Below, piece after piece: positions 33,438-42,120 of a DNA stretch of 64,000 bases. The stretch lies in contig JAEYDD010000038.1 in assembly GCA_023404095.1 (NCBI GenBank), positions 1-64,000 on the forward strand. Reading direction: 5' to 3'. This stretch comes from Pseudomonadota bacterium. GTDB taxonomy: Bacteria > Pseudomonadota > Alphaproteobacteria > Rhizobiales > Rhizobiaceae. Each line of letters starts with the position of its first letter. Within the stretch, counting starts at the first letter, position 1. Under the pieces are notes generated by a model. It was not told the origin of the DNA, did no database searches, and saw nothing but the letters and a program-made list of their open reading frames with translations. The position numbers and the translations under genes were made by a program.

Positions 33438-34691
33438 ATGACAACAGACATCATGAAACCCGACCACGCCCGAAACATGCGGCTTATCGGCCACTCGGAC
33501 CAGGGCGGTCTCCGCGACGGCATCCAGGTAATGGTGGAGGGCGGCTTTGCCTATGTCGGCCACTTGTTCAGCCAGGGTTTTTCGATCGTCGACGTCCGCG
33601 ATCCCGCCAATCCGAAACCGGCTGGCTACGTTCAGGCGCCGGCCAATACCTGGAATGTGCATTTGCAGGTGGCAGATGGCTTGCTGCTTGTCATTCACGG
33701 CAAGGATGTTTTCGCCGATGCGGCCTTTGCTGACGAGGCGTCCTATTACAAGGCAGCAGCAGGCACGGCGCTGGGAACAGCGACGCCGAAGTCGGAGCGC
33801 AACTGGGATGCCGGACTTGCGGTCTATGATATTGCAACCAGTCCCGGCCTGCCTCGCCGCATCGGCTTCATGCCAGTCTCGGGAGGAATCCATCGCATCT
33901 GGTGGACGGGAGGCAAGTGGGCCTACGTTTCGGCGCTGCTCGACGGCTATACCGATTTCATCTTCATGACGGTGGATATGTCCGATCCGTCCAATCCGCG
34001 CCAAGCGGGCCGCTATGCGTTGCCGGGCATGCACCAGTCGGTGGGCGAGACGCCGTCGTGGCCGGCCAATGCGAAGTTCGGCCTGCATCACGCCATTGTC
34101 GATGGAGATATTGCCTGGGGTGCGTGGCGCGACGCCGGCCTTGTGGTTATGGATGTCGCGGACCGGGCCAACCCCTCGCTGATCCGTCATGTCAACTGGT
34201 CGCCGCCCTTTCAGGGCGGCACACACAATTGCCTGCCGATCGCCGGCCGGGACTTGTTGGTTGTGCTCGACGAGGCGGTGCTCGACGATTTCGAGGACGG
34301 GTTGAAGAACATCTGGATCTTCGATGTAAAGGATTCCGCCAATCCGGTGCCGATCGCGACCATGCCGCCACCGTCGGACCAGGACTATACCCACAAGGGC
34401 GCACACTACGGGCCGCACAACATTCACGAGAACCGGCCGGGAAGTTTCCAGAGCTCCTCGCTGATCTTCTCGACATGGCAGAACGCCGGCGTGCGTGTCT
34501 ACGACATTTCGAACGCATACCAGCCGAAGGAAGTTGGTGCTCTTGTGCCGCCTGCGCCTGTCGGACTCATGGACAAGCGGCCGGGCAAGAAACCGATCAT
34601 CCAGTCCTGCGATATCTTCGTCGACAAGAGCGGTCTGGCCTATGTGACCGACTACAACGCAGGTCTCTACATCATGGAATATGCCGGCTGA
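33438..34691 (+). CDS. LVIVD-repeat beta-propeller protein
   Basis: A 417-residue protein built of repeated blades with the LVIVD pattern: FSIVDVRDPANPKPAGYV, GLAVYDIATSPGLPRRIG, IFMTVDMSDPSNPRQAGRYA, GLVVMDVADRANPSLIRHV, IWIFDVKDSANPVPI and VRVYDISNAYQPKEVGAL. No signal peptide is seen, so it should be cytosolic. An in-frame ATG at 33420 is an alternative start. Similar propellers often act as scaffolds or lactonases; conserved His residues (HHAIVDG, HYGPHNIHENRPG) could bind metal, so a lactonase role is possible but unproven. Confidence 0.82.
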   Translation: MTTDIMKPDHARNMRLIGHSDQGGLRDGIQVMVEGGFAYVGHLFSQGFSIVDVRDPANPKPAGYVQAPANTWNVHLQVADGLLLVIHGKDVFADAAFADEASYYKAAAGTALGTATPKSERNWDAGLAVYDIATSPGLPRRIGFMPVSGGIHRIWWTGGKWAYVSALLDGYTDFIFMTVDMSDPSNPRQAGRYALPGMHQSVGETPSWPANAKFGLHHAIVDGDIAWGAWRDAGLVVMDVADRANPSLIRHVNWSPPFQGGTHNCLPIAGRDLLVVLDEAVLDDFEDGLKNIWIFDVKDSANPVPIATMPPPSDQDYTHKGAHYGPHNIHENRPGSFQSSSLIFSTWQNAGVRVYDISNAYQPKEVGALVPPAPVGLMDKRPGKKPIIQSCDIFVDKSGLAYVTDYNAGLYIMEYAG

Positions 34692-34730
34692 GTTGCGCGC
34701 CGGATCAGCGATTTCTTGAAAGGAACAACG

Positions 34731-36113
34731 ATGAACCTGTTCGGTTCTTATGATGTGGTGGTGACGGGCGCCGGTTCCTCCGGAATTGTCGCAGCCATCC
34801 GCGCGGCTCGCGAGGGGGCGAGGGTCTTGCTGCTGGAAGGCACCGGTTTCCTCGGTGGGCTGATTACCGGCGGACGGCTGACCAAGCCTACCGGTCTCAT
34901 CAACTCGAAGATATTCGAGGAGATGCTGGATCGTTGTGTCGGCTATCGCGGCGCCGACGGTCGCATCCGGGAATCCTATTGGGGCAAGTACACCGGCACG
35001 TTCGATGCGGAGGTGATGCAGCGCGTCATCATCGAGATGGTGGAGGAGGCGGGCGTTGAGGTCCTGCTGCGCGCCAATGTTGTGCAGACCGTGACGAAGG
35101 GCGGCGTAGTCCATGGACTTCTGATCCGCACCAAGTCCGGCGAAAGCCTCGTTCTTGCCAAGGCGTTCATCGATGCTTCAGGCGACGGGGACGTCGCAGC
35201 GCTCGCCGGCGTCGATTTCATGCTCGGGCGCGAGGGCGACGGGCTTACCCAGCCTATCACCTCCTATTTCCGGGTGCTGAATGTCAACGTGCCTGCCCTT
35301 GTCGCCGATTGCGAGGCCAATCGCGACGATATGTGGGAAGTCGTCTATCCCAAGGAGGCGGGCGACCGCAACGAAGACTACGCCATGGCCGTCTTGCTGA
35401 CGGGGTTCCAGCAACGCATCAAGGACAAGGTGGCCGAAGGGTTCAACTGGATCATTCCCAAGGACCACATCACGATGAAGACCGGACTGATCCCCGGCGA
35501 GATCAGCGTGAACGTCACCCGCTTCCAGGGTAACGGTCTCGACGAACGGGATCTCAGTCGAGCGGAGATTGAAATCCGCAAGCAGGCCTATTGCGCCTTC
35601 GACTTTCTGCAGCGGTATGTGAAGGGCTTCGAAAATGCCATCTTCCTTGAGGTCGCCCCGAAACTTGGCGTGCGCGAGACACGTCGCGTGAAGGGCCAGT
35701 ACGTCTTGACCGAGGCGGACGTTCGCGGCAACCGCCGGTTCGAGGATGCCATCGGCCTGTGCAACTCGCCTGTCGACGTGCATGAGCCCGGCGGCAGCCG
35801 CGCCATCATGGATCATGTGGGTGTGGGTTACGGAATTCCTTACCGCAGCCTCGTCCCTCTGAAGGTCGACAACCTCCTGCTGGCCGGCCGGTGTATCTCC
35901 GTCGACGAGATCGCGTTCGGTTCGACGCGAAATGTGCCGGCCTGCACGATGACGGGCGAGGCGACGGCAATCGCCGCCACTTTGGCCGCCAAGCGTGGCG
36001 TGCCGACGTCGGCGATCGGAGCGGGCGAGGTTCAGACGCGCCTGCGCGAACTCGGGGTCTGGCTTGGGACCCCGGAAGAGTCCGTACCCGAGGTCCTCCG
36101 CCAGGTGAGCTGA
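34731..36113 (+). CDS. FAD-dependent oxidoreductase (FAD_oxidored type)
   Basis: A 460-residue flavoprotein starting with the FAD-binding fold VVVTGAGSSGIVAAIRAARE (about 9-28), then LLLEGTGFLGGLITGGRL. The second FAD contact is AFIDASGDGDVAALAGVDF (about 148-166), and near the C-terminus is NLLLAGRCISVDEIAFGSTR, typical of PF12831 proteins. ATG 34731 follows AAAGGAAC. Substrate unknown. As part of the transporter operon it probably oxidises the imported compound or a lactone made from it. Confidence 0.87.
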   Translation: MNLFGSYDVVVTGAGSSGIVAAIRAAREGARVLLLEGTGFLGGLITGGRLTKPTGLINSKIFEEMLDRCVGYRGADGRIRESYWGKYTGTFDAEVMQRVIIEMVEEAGVEVLLRANVVQTVTKGGVVHGLLIRTKSGESLVLAKAFIDASGDGDVAALAGVDFMLGREGDGLTQPITSYFRVLNVNVPALVADCEANRDDMWEVVYPKEAGDRNEDYAMAVLLTGFQQRIKDKVAEGFNWIIPKDHITMKTGLIPGEISVNVTRFQGNGLDERDLSRAEIEIRKQAYCAFDFLQRYVKGFENAIFLEVAPKLGVRETRRVKGQYVLTEADVRGNRRFEDAIGLCNSPVDVHEPGGSRAIMDHVGVGYGIPYRSLVPLKVDNLLLAGRCISVDEIAFGSTRNVPACTMTGEATAIAATLAAKRGVPTSAIGAGEVQTRLRELGVWLGTPEESVPEVLRQVS

Positions 36114-36835
36114 AGGAAGACAGGGCAGGGCAGGCTGCGCAGGCCCCCCCGCATCGGGCGTTTCAATGGGACCGGAGGCGGTTGAATTGACGGCGCTGAT
36201 GCTCGGGGCAGCGCCTGGACTATCGTGGTTGGAAGACGCAGAGATCTGCGGAAGAGCAGACTAGCGCTGTGCAGAGAGTACCACGCCACCTGCCGCAATT
36301 TCACGCTAACCCACCGCATGTTTTGTAACGGCCAGCGCCCCTTTGCCAAGCCGGCGGCCGACAGGCGGATGACGAACTCCTCACCGCGATGATCCGTCGC
36401 GAAGCGACGTCCGCGCGCCTTCCGCGGGCCCTTTTCGATCTTGCCGCTGAGGCACCGGCCGGCATTTCATCTGTTTCCAAAGATTGAATTGGCGGGAACC
36501 TCTTCCTCGCGTGCCGATCGGGGGGCAGCCTTGCCCCTCAGGAATCCTGCGCGGGCGGGATGCGCCGATCAGTGCGGTGTTCCTGGCGATCTCGACCTCT
36601 CTTTGCTGAAGCGTCGGCCGCGGAGTCGAGATAATCCGAAAGGGCCTCGTGGATGCGGTTTCGATGGCCCTCGCCGCACCGCTGTGGCGAATTACGCTGC
36701 TACTATTGTAAATTAAATAATACATGTGTATTGATCGCCTTGTGGGCTTTGGGTTTTGGGAGCAAGCCCCATGCGGAGCCCTCGTTCCATCATTCGGGCG
36801 GGAAGGAATTTTCGCCTGCTCCAAGGGAGGTCATC
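36114..36835. other. 722-bp gap upstream of cluster B with a candidate operator
   Basis: No gene is supported on either strand. Near its end an AT-rich promoter-like region contains AATACA-TG-TGTATT (36719-36732), a 6-bp-arm palindrome 104 bases before the binding-protein start, possibly the target of the SorC-type regulator. Confidence 0.45.
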
Positions 36836-37780
36836 ATGAAGAAACTTGTCACGCTTCTGGCGTGCGCTGCTTTTGCGCTGCCGGTCGCCGCCTGGGCACA
36901 GGACGCAATCGGAACCACCAAAAAGGACAGCTATCGCTTTGTCGTCGTGCCGAAGGTCGTGCACCCGTGGTTCGACAAGGTGAACGAAGGCGCGCAGGCG
37001 GCCGCTGCCGCGATCAAGGCGCAGACCGGTTCGAACGTCGAAGTCATCTACTCGGCACCGCAGTCTGCCGACGTTGTTCAGCAGAACCAGATCATCGACA
37101 GCGCGCTCGCGACCCAGCCCGATGGCCTGGCGCTCGACTTGCTCGACCCATCCGGCAACCGCGCCTCGCTCGAAGAAGCGCAGGCCCAAAGCATTCCGCT
37201 CGTGATCTTCGATTCGGTTCCGCCCGAAGGCATGGCGATTCCCTATATCGGCTCCGACTTCTGTGAGCAGGCCAAGATTGCTGCCCGCCGGCTCGTCGAG
37301 GTTCTCGGCGGTGAAGGCGAAGTCGCGATCATGCAGGGCGTTCCGACCGCGCCGAACCACTCGATCCGCGCCGAGTGCCACCGCCAGGTCTTCGCAGAAC
37401 ATCCGGGCATCAAGGTCGTTGCCGAAGGCATCGACAACGACAGCATCGAGACGGCCCAGCAGCAGGCAGCCGCCATCATGCAGGCAAACCCTAACCTCAA
37501 GGGTTGGGTTGCTTCCGATGCCGCCGGTCCGATCGGTATCGGCCAGGCGATCGTCGAAGCCGGCAAGCAGGGCAAGGTCACACTCGTCGGTCTCGACAAC
37601 CTGCCCGAAATGCTCGACATGATCCGCGAAGGCGTCGCAGACAGCTCGTCGGCCTCGCAGCCGGAACTCCAGGGCTACTGGTCCGTCATGCTGCTCTGGG
37701 CGCAGGCAACCGGCGCCAAGGTTCCAGGCTATCTCGACACCGGCAACGCCTTCCTCACCAAGGAAAACGTGGACGGCTGA
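36836..37780 (+). CDS. CUT2 substrate-binding protein (cluster B)
   Basis: A 314-residue periplasmic sugar-binding protein. The signal peptide is MKKLVTLLACAAFALPVAAW with cleavage before QDAIG. The mature domain has RFVVVPKVVHPWFDKVNEGA, VIYSAPQSADVVQQNQIIDS and LVIFDSVPPEGM. AAGGGAGG ten bases upstream decides the start. Unlike cluster A, the binding protein comes first in the operon. Ligand unknown; the kinase at the end of the operon suggests a keto-tetrose, polyol or other small sugar. Confidence 0.92.
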   Translation: MKKLVTLLACAAFALPVAAWAQDAIGTTKKDSYRFVVVPKVVHPWFDKVNEGAQAAAAAIKAQTGSNVEVIYSAPQSADVVQQNQIIDSALATQPDGLALDLLDPSGNRASLEEAQAQSIPLVIFDSVPPEGMAIPYIGSDFCEQAKIAARRLVEVLGGEGEVAIMQGVPTAPNHSIRAECHRQVFAEHPGIKVVAEGIDNDSIETAQQQAAAIMQANPNLKGWVASDAAGPIGIGQAIVEAGKQGKVTLVGLDNLPEMLDMIREGVADSSSASQPELQGYWSVMLLWAQATGAKVPGYLDTGNAFLTKENVDG

Positions 37781-37802
37781 TCCGGGTCGACCGGGCTGCC
37801 AC

Positions 37803-37825
37803 GAGGCGCGGGTTTCCCGCGCCTC
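37803..37825 (+). terminator. Stem-loop after the cluster B binding protein
   Basis: GAGGCGCGGG (37803-37812), TTT loop, CCCGCGCCTC (37816-37825): a perfect 10-bp stem between the binding-protein stop and the ATPase start, followed by TTCC only. Likely raises binding-protein mRNA relative to downstream genes. Confidence 0.65.
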
Positions 37826-37855
37826 TTCCATCTCAATATGGCGCTGAGGTGCCCC

Positions 37856-39355
37856 ATGGCTTATCTTGAAACCCGCGGCCTTGGCCGGGACTTTCCCGGC
37901 GTGACCGCACTCGACAATGTCGATCTCTCGATCGAACTCGGCCGAACGCATATTCTCGCAGGCGAGAATGGTGCAGGCAAATCCACCCTCGTGAAGATCC
38001 TGACCGGCACCGACCGGGCATCCCGCGGCGAGGTTCGCATCGATGGCCGCAATCCGGCCGACGAACCGGATCTTTACAAGAACGTCGCCTACGTGCCGCA
38101 GGAACTCAATCTTTTTCCGCAGATGAGCGTTGCGGAGAACCTTTTCATGCCGTTCAGCCGGACGGGACATGGCGGACTTCTCGTCAATCGCACGGCACTC
38201 GTGGACGAAGCGATAAGCTATCTGGACCGTTTCGGCATCGAGGCCGATCCCCGCGAGCTGGTAGCGAATATCTCGGTCTCCGACCAGCAGTTGCTCCAGA
38301 TCGCACGCGCCTGCACCAACGCCAACATGAAGGTTCTCATCCTCGATGAGCCGACGTCGTCCCTGACGCGCGTGGAGGTGGACCGTGTGTTCAAGGTCAT
38401 CCGCGGCCTGCTCGACCGCGATCACGCCATCGTCTTCATCAGCCACAAGATGGACGAGGTGTTTTCCATCGGCGACGATTACACCGTCCTGCGCAATGGC
38501 GAGAAGATCGAAAGCGGCAGGATCGCCGATATCACCGAGGCAGACCTGATCCGCGCGATGTCCGGCCGCGACATCACCTTCGACGAACATTTCCGCCCTC
38601 AAGTCCCCGTTACCGACACGATCATGAATGTGCGCGGGCTTTCCGGCGCGCGTTTCCAGGATGTCAGCTTCGAGCTGCGCCGCGGCGAAATTCTGGGTTT
38701 TGCCGGGCTCGTCGGCGCCGGCCGGTCCGAAGTGATGCAGACGATCTTCGGCTTTCTCAAAGCCAAGGCCGGCGAGGTTACGGTCGAGGGCAAGCCCTGG
38801 GCGCTGAACGACACCTCCGCCTCGGTTGACGGTGGCATGCTGTACCTTTCGGAAGAGCGCAAGCATCACGGCATCTTCCCGCTGCTGTCGCTGCGCGAAA
38901 ACATCGGCATTTCCATCCTGTCGCTGACCAAGGGATCCCTTGGCATCAGTGGCGCCCGGGAGCGTGAAGCCGTCCAGAAGATCATCGACGACTACGGCAT
39001 CCGTACATCGGGTATGGGCAAGCGCATCGCGCAGCTTTCCGGCGGCAATCAGCAGAAGGCCATCATCGGCCGCGCCATGGCTACGCGCCCGCGCGTGCTG
39101 ATCTTCGACGAGCCGACCAAGGGCATCGACATCCGTACCAAGACCGAGATCTACAAGATCATGAAAGGTCTGGCCGAGGAGGGCGTCGGCGTCATCCTCG
39201 TGTCCTCGGAACTCGACGAACTGAAGAAGTGCGCAAGCCGCATCATCACGATGCACCATGGCCGCATCACCGGCGCGTTCGACACCGCCGAGACAAACAA
39301 TGAAACACTCGTAGGCGCCATCTTTGGCACGGAGGCGAAAGCCGATGCAAACTAA
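37856..39355 (+). CDS. CUT2 sugar ABC transporter, double ATPase (cluster B)
   Basis: A 499-residue protein with Walker A GENGAGKST (about 37-45), Walker B VLILDEPTSSLT (about 161) and IARACTN signature region in the first domain. The second has GLVGAGRSEV, the signature LSGGNQQKAIIGRAM and LIFDEPTKGID (about 420). ATG 37856 lies after GAGGTG. The stop overlaps the permease start by 11 bases. Confidence 0.93.
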   Translation: MAYLETRGLGRDFPGVTALDNVDLSIELGRTHILAGENGAGKSTLVKILTGTDRASRGEVRIDGRNPADEPDLYKNVAYVPQELNLFPQMSVAENLFMPFSRTGHGGLLVNRTALVDEAISYLDRFGIEADPRELVANISVSDQQLLQIARACTNANMKVLILDEPTSSLTRVEVDRVFKVIRGLLDRDHAIVFISHKMDEVFSIGDDYTVLRNGEKIESGRIADITEADLIRAMSGRDITFDEHFRPQVPVTDTIMNVRGLSGARFQDVSFELRRGEILGFAGLVGAGRSEVMQTIFGFLKAKAGEVTVEGKPWALNDTSASVDGGMLYLSEERKHHGIFPLLSLRENIGISILSLTKGSLGISGAREREAVQKIIDDYGIRTSGMGKRIAQLSGGNQQKAIIGRAMATRPRVLIFDEPTKGIDIRTKTEIYKIMKGLAEEGVGVILVSSELDELKKCASRIITMHHGRITGAFDTAETNNETLVGAIFGTEAKADAN

Positions 39356-40307
39356 ACCCTTGGCACTCCTGACGCGCAGCCCGCTTGCCGGCGTTTTCGT
39401 CGCGCTGGCCGTCATCTTCACGCTTTCGGCGCTGATCTCCCCCTATTTCCTCACGCCCTATAACCTCTCGGTCATCGCGCGCGGCCTCGCCTTTGTCGGC
39501 CTCATCACCATCGCGCAGTCCATGCTGATGGTGCTGGGCGAACTCGACCTGTCGCTCGGCGTGATCGGGGGCCTTTGCGGCGTCATCTCCGGCATCCTGA
39601 TGGTCCGGCTGGGCTTCGAACCCTACTCCGCCATGCTGTTGGCCATCCTGCTCGGCGCCTGCCTTGGCCTTCTTAACGGCCTGCTGGTGACGGTGCTGCG
39701 GCTCCATTCGCTGGTTTTGACGATAGGCACCGCCGGCATTTTCGGCGGCGCGAACCTTGTTCTCACGCGTGGCGTTGCAATCACCGGCATCCCGCGTGAC
39801 GTACAGTATCTCGGCCGCGGCGATTTCCTCGGCATGCCGGTACCCTTCGTGATCATGCTCGTTGCGCTTGCGATTGCCACCTTCGTCATGCTGAAGACGC
39901 CCTTTGGCCGCTACATGTACGCGATCGGCAACAACCAGGCCGGCGCGCGTATGCTCGGCATCAAGGTCGACAAGGTTCGCCTTCTTGTGTTCGTTGCCGC
40001 CGGTGCGATCGCAGCTCTTGCCGGCGTCCTGATGGTGGCCCGCCTCGGCACCGCACAGCCTTCGATCGGCGAGACGTGGGTGCTGGCGCCCATCGCGGCC
40101 TCGGTCATCGGCGGTGTCGCCACGACCGGCGGCATCGGCAGCCCGATCGGCGCGATCTTCGGTGCCGGCATCATCGCCATCATCGAGAACATCATCGTGC
40201 TTTTCGGCGTCTCGCCCTATTGGCAGGGCATCGTCTCGGGTGCGATCGTCGTGCTTGCCATTTCCTTCGACGCCATTTCCCGCCGCTATCTTCGCCGCGA
40301 CGCTTGA
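39345..40307 (+). CDS. CUT2 sugar ABC transporter, permease (cluster B)
   Basis: A 320-residue inner-membrane permease with nine to ten hydrophobic helices. The family motif ELDLSLGVIGG (about 66) replaces the usual GIDLSVGS with Glu for Gly. The ATPase-contacting loop is GNNQAGARMLGIKVDKVR (about 197). GGAGG lies nine bases before ATG 39345, inside the ATPase gene. The short N-terminus is typical of RbsC. Confidence 0.92.
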   Translation: MQTKPLALLTRSPLAGVFVALAVIFTLSALISPYFLTPYNLSVIARGLAFVGLITIAQSMLMVLGELDLSLGVIGGLCGVISGILMVRLGFEPYSAMLLAILLGACLGLLNGLLVTVLRLHSLVLTIGTAGIFGGANLVLTRGVAITGIPRDVQYLGRGDFLGMPVPFVIMLVALAIATFVMLKTPFGRYMYAIGNNQAGARMLGIKVDKVRLLVFVAAGAIAALAGVLMVARLGTAQPSIGETWVLAPIAASVIGGVATTGGIGSPIGAIFGAGIIAIIENIIVLFGVSPYWQGIVSGAIVVLAISFDAISRRYLRRDA

Positions 40308-40344
40308 CGCAGCCGACAGCATCGATCTGACGAGAGACAAGAGA

Positions 40345-42111
40345 ATGAACCAGGAAGTCAAAACCAAGAAGCTGATCAACGCGCCGGAAAACATCATCGC
40401 GGAGATGATCGAAGGCATGGTGGGCGCCCATCCGGACATGCTGCGCGTGGAGGGGCAGACCGGCCGTGCGGTCGTCGCCGTGGACGGCCCCCGCGACGGC
40501 AAGGTGGGCATCGTCGTCGGCGGCGGCTCCGGCCATGAGCCGGCCTTCGCCGGCTACGTCGGCCGCGGCCTTGCCGACGCTGCCGCCGTCGGCAATGTCT
40601 TTGCCTCGCCCTCCCCGTCGCACATCGTCGAGGCGGCCCGTGCCGCCGATGGCGGCGTCGGCGTCGTCATGCTCTACGGCAACTACACCGGCGACGTCCT
40701 GAACTTCACCATGGCGGCGGAAGAGCTGGAACAGTCCGGCGTCCCGGTGCGTCACGTGGCTGTTGCCGATGACGTGGCCTCCGCTCCGATCGAGCGCAAA
40801 TCTGAACGCCGTGGCATTGCCGGCGACTTCTTCGTTTTCAAGGTTGCCGGTGCCGCCGCCGATCTCGGCGAACCGCTGGCGCGGGTGGAAGCACTCGCGC
40901 AGGCGGCAAATGACGCGACCCGTTCGATGGGCGTCGCGCTCAGCCCCTGCTCCCTGCCGCAGACCGGCAAGCCGAACTTCACGATCGGCGACGACGAGAT
41001 GGAAATCGGCATGGGCATCCATGGCGAGCCCGGCATCCGCCGGCAGAAGCTGGCGCCGGCGGACGAAGTGACCGACGAACTTGTCGATGCGGTGCTGAAG
41101 GAGCTCGATGTCAAGTCCGGTGAACGGGTTGCCGTTCTGGTCAACGGTCTCGGCGCCACCTCGCAGATCGAACTCTACGTCATTTTCCGTCGCGTCAAAC
41201 AGCGTCTCGACGCGCTCGACATCCAGATCCACGCCTCGTGGGTTGGCGAGTATGCAACATCGCTGGAGATGGCTGGAGCCTCGGTGACGCTGATGAAGCT
41301 CGACGATACGCTGCAGGCGTTGCTCGACCATCCCTGCCGCACCCCGGCGCTTGTCGTCGGTGCTTTCGAGAGGACCGACGACGTTGCGGCGCGTAGCCGC
41401 AAGGCTGTGAAGGTCGCCGAGAGTGCGGCGGCGGTGCAGGAAAAGCCGCGTGTCCTCATCACCGAGGGCGACGTGACACCCGCAATCTTCAAGACGATGA
41501 TGCACGCGGTCGGCGACCAGATCATTGCCGAAAAGAACTGGCTTTCCGAACTCGACGGCGTGATTGGCGATGGCGATCACGGCGTGACGATGGAAATCGG
41601 CTGGAAGGCCGTACAGCACGCGCTGGAGGACACGCAGGAGGACGAGACGATCGAGGCCATCTGCAAGCGCATGGCGAAGGCATTCCTCGATGCGGTCGGA
41701 GCGTCCTCCGGCCCACTTTATGCCACCGCCTTCCTGCGCGCCGGCACGGCAGTCGGCGACCGGCTGAACCTTGATGGGACCGGCATGGCCGAATGGCTCA
41801 GCGCAGCATGCCAGGGCATTCGTGATCGCGGCCGCGCCGAGCCTGGCGACAAGACGATGATCGATGCCTGGGTGCCGGCAGTTGAAGCTGCGACGCAGGC
41901 GGCGCAGAACGGGGCGACGTCGCTCGAGGTTCTGGTCGCTGCGCGCGACGGCGGCGAAGCGGGCATGAAGGCGACGGCGGCGCTGGAATCGCGCCGTGGC
42001 CGCTCGGCAAAGCTCGGCGAACGCTCCATCGGCCACATCGACCCCGGCGCCGCCTCCACCTTCGTCACGCTGCGTGCAATGACGGAAGCCCTTCGCAAGG
42101 CGCTCGGATAA
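40345..42111 (+). CDS. Fused DhaK-DhaL kinase (dihydroxyacetone or erythrulose kinase type)
   Basis: A 588-residue ATP-dependent kinase. The DhaK domain covers about 1-335: VGGGSGHEPAFAGYVG (about 49-64), NYTGDVLNF (about 113) and MEIGMGIHGEPG, whose His normally binds the keto substrate covalently (about 229). The DhaL domain covers about 375-588, with GVIGDGDHGVTM (three Asp around 405-412), DAVGASSGPLYATAF, and GAASTFVTLRA. Homologues include dihydroxyacetone kinase and the L- or D-erythrulose kinases LerK/DerK. Given the CUT2 transporter and neighbouring four-carbon genes, a keto-tetrose substrate is plausible. Converges on the SorC gene. Confidence 0.9.
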   Translation: MNQEVKTKKLINAPENIIAEMIEGMVGAHPDMLRVEGQTGRAVVAVDGPRDGKVGIVVGGGSGHEPAFAGYVGRGLADAAAVGNVFASPSPSHIVEAARAADGGVGVVMLYGNYTGDVLNFTMAAEELEQSGVPVRHVAVADDVASAPIERKSERRGIAGDFFVFKVAGAAADLGEPLARVEALAQAANDATRSMGVALSPCSLPQTGKPNFTIGDDEMEIGMGIHGEPGIRRQKLAPADEVTDELVDAVLKELDVKSGERVAVLVNGLGATSQIELYVIFRRVKQRLDALDIQIHASWVGEYATSLEMAGASVTLMKLDDTLQALLDHPCRTPALVVGAFERTDDVAARSRKAVKVAESAAAVQEKPRVLITEGDVTPAIFKTMMHAVGDQIIAEKNWLSELDGVIGDGDHGVTMEIGWKAVQHALEDTQEDETIEAICKRMAKAFLDAVGASSGPLYATAFLRAGTAVGDRLNLDGTGMAEWLSAACQGIRDRGRAEPGDKTMIDAWVPAVEAATQAAQNGATSLEVLVAARDGGEAGMKATAALESRRGRSAKLGERSIGHIDPGAASTFVTLRAMTEALRKALG

Positions 42112-42120
42112 TGGGCGACT

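Noticed and set aside
33246..35114. A 622-codon reverse-strand frame over the LVIVD gene
   Set aside because: Shadow of plus-strand codon bias; composition is unlike a real protein and the plus-strand propeller repeats are unmistakable.
36713..39421. A 902-codon open frame on the reverse strand across the cluster B binding-protein and ATPase genes
   Set aside because: It is the mirror of high-GC coding sequence on the plus strand, rich in His, Asp and Arg, with no domain or ribosome site. The plus-strand genes have clear families.
40192..42036. A 614-codon reverse-strand frame over the DhaK-DhaL kinase gene
   Set aside because: Antisense shadow of a well-supported kinase; no motifs of its own.
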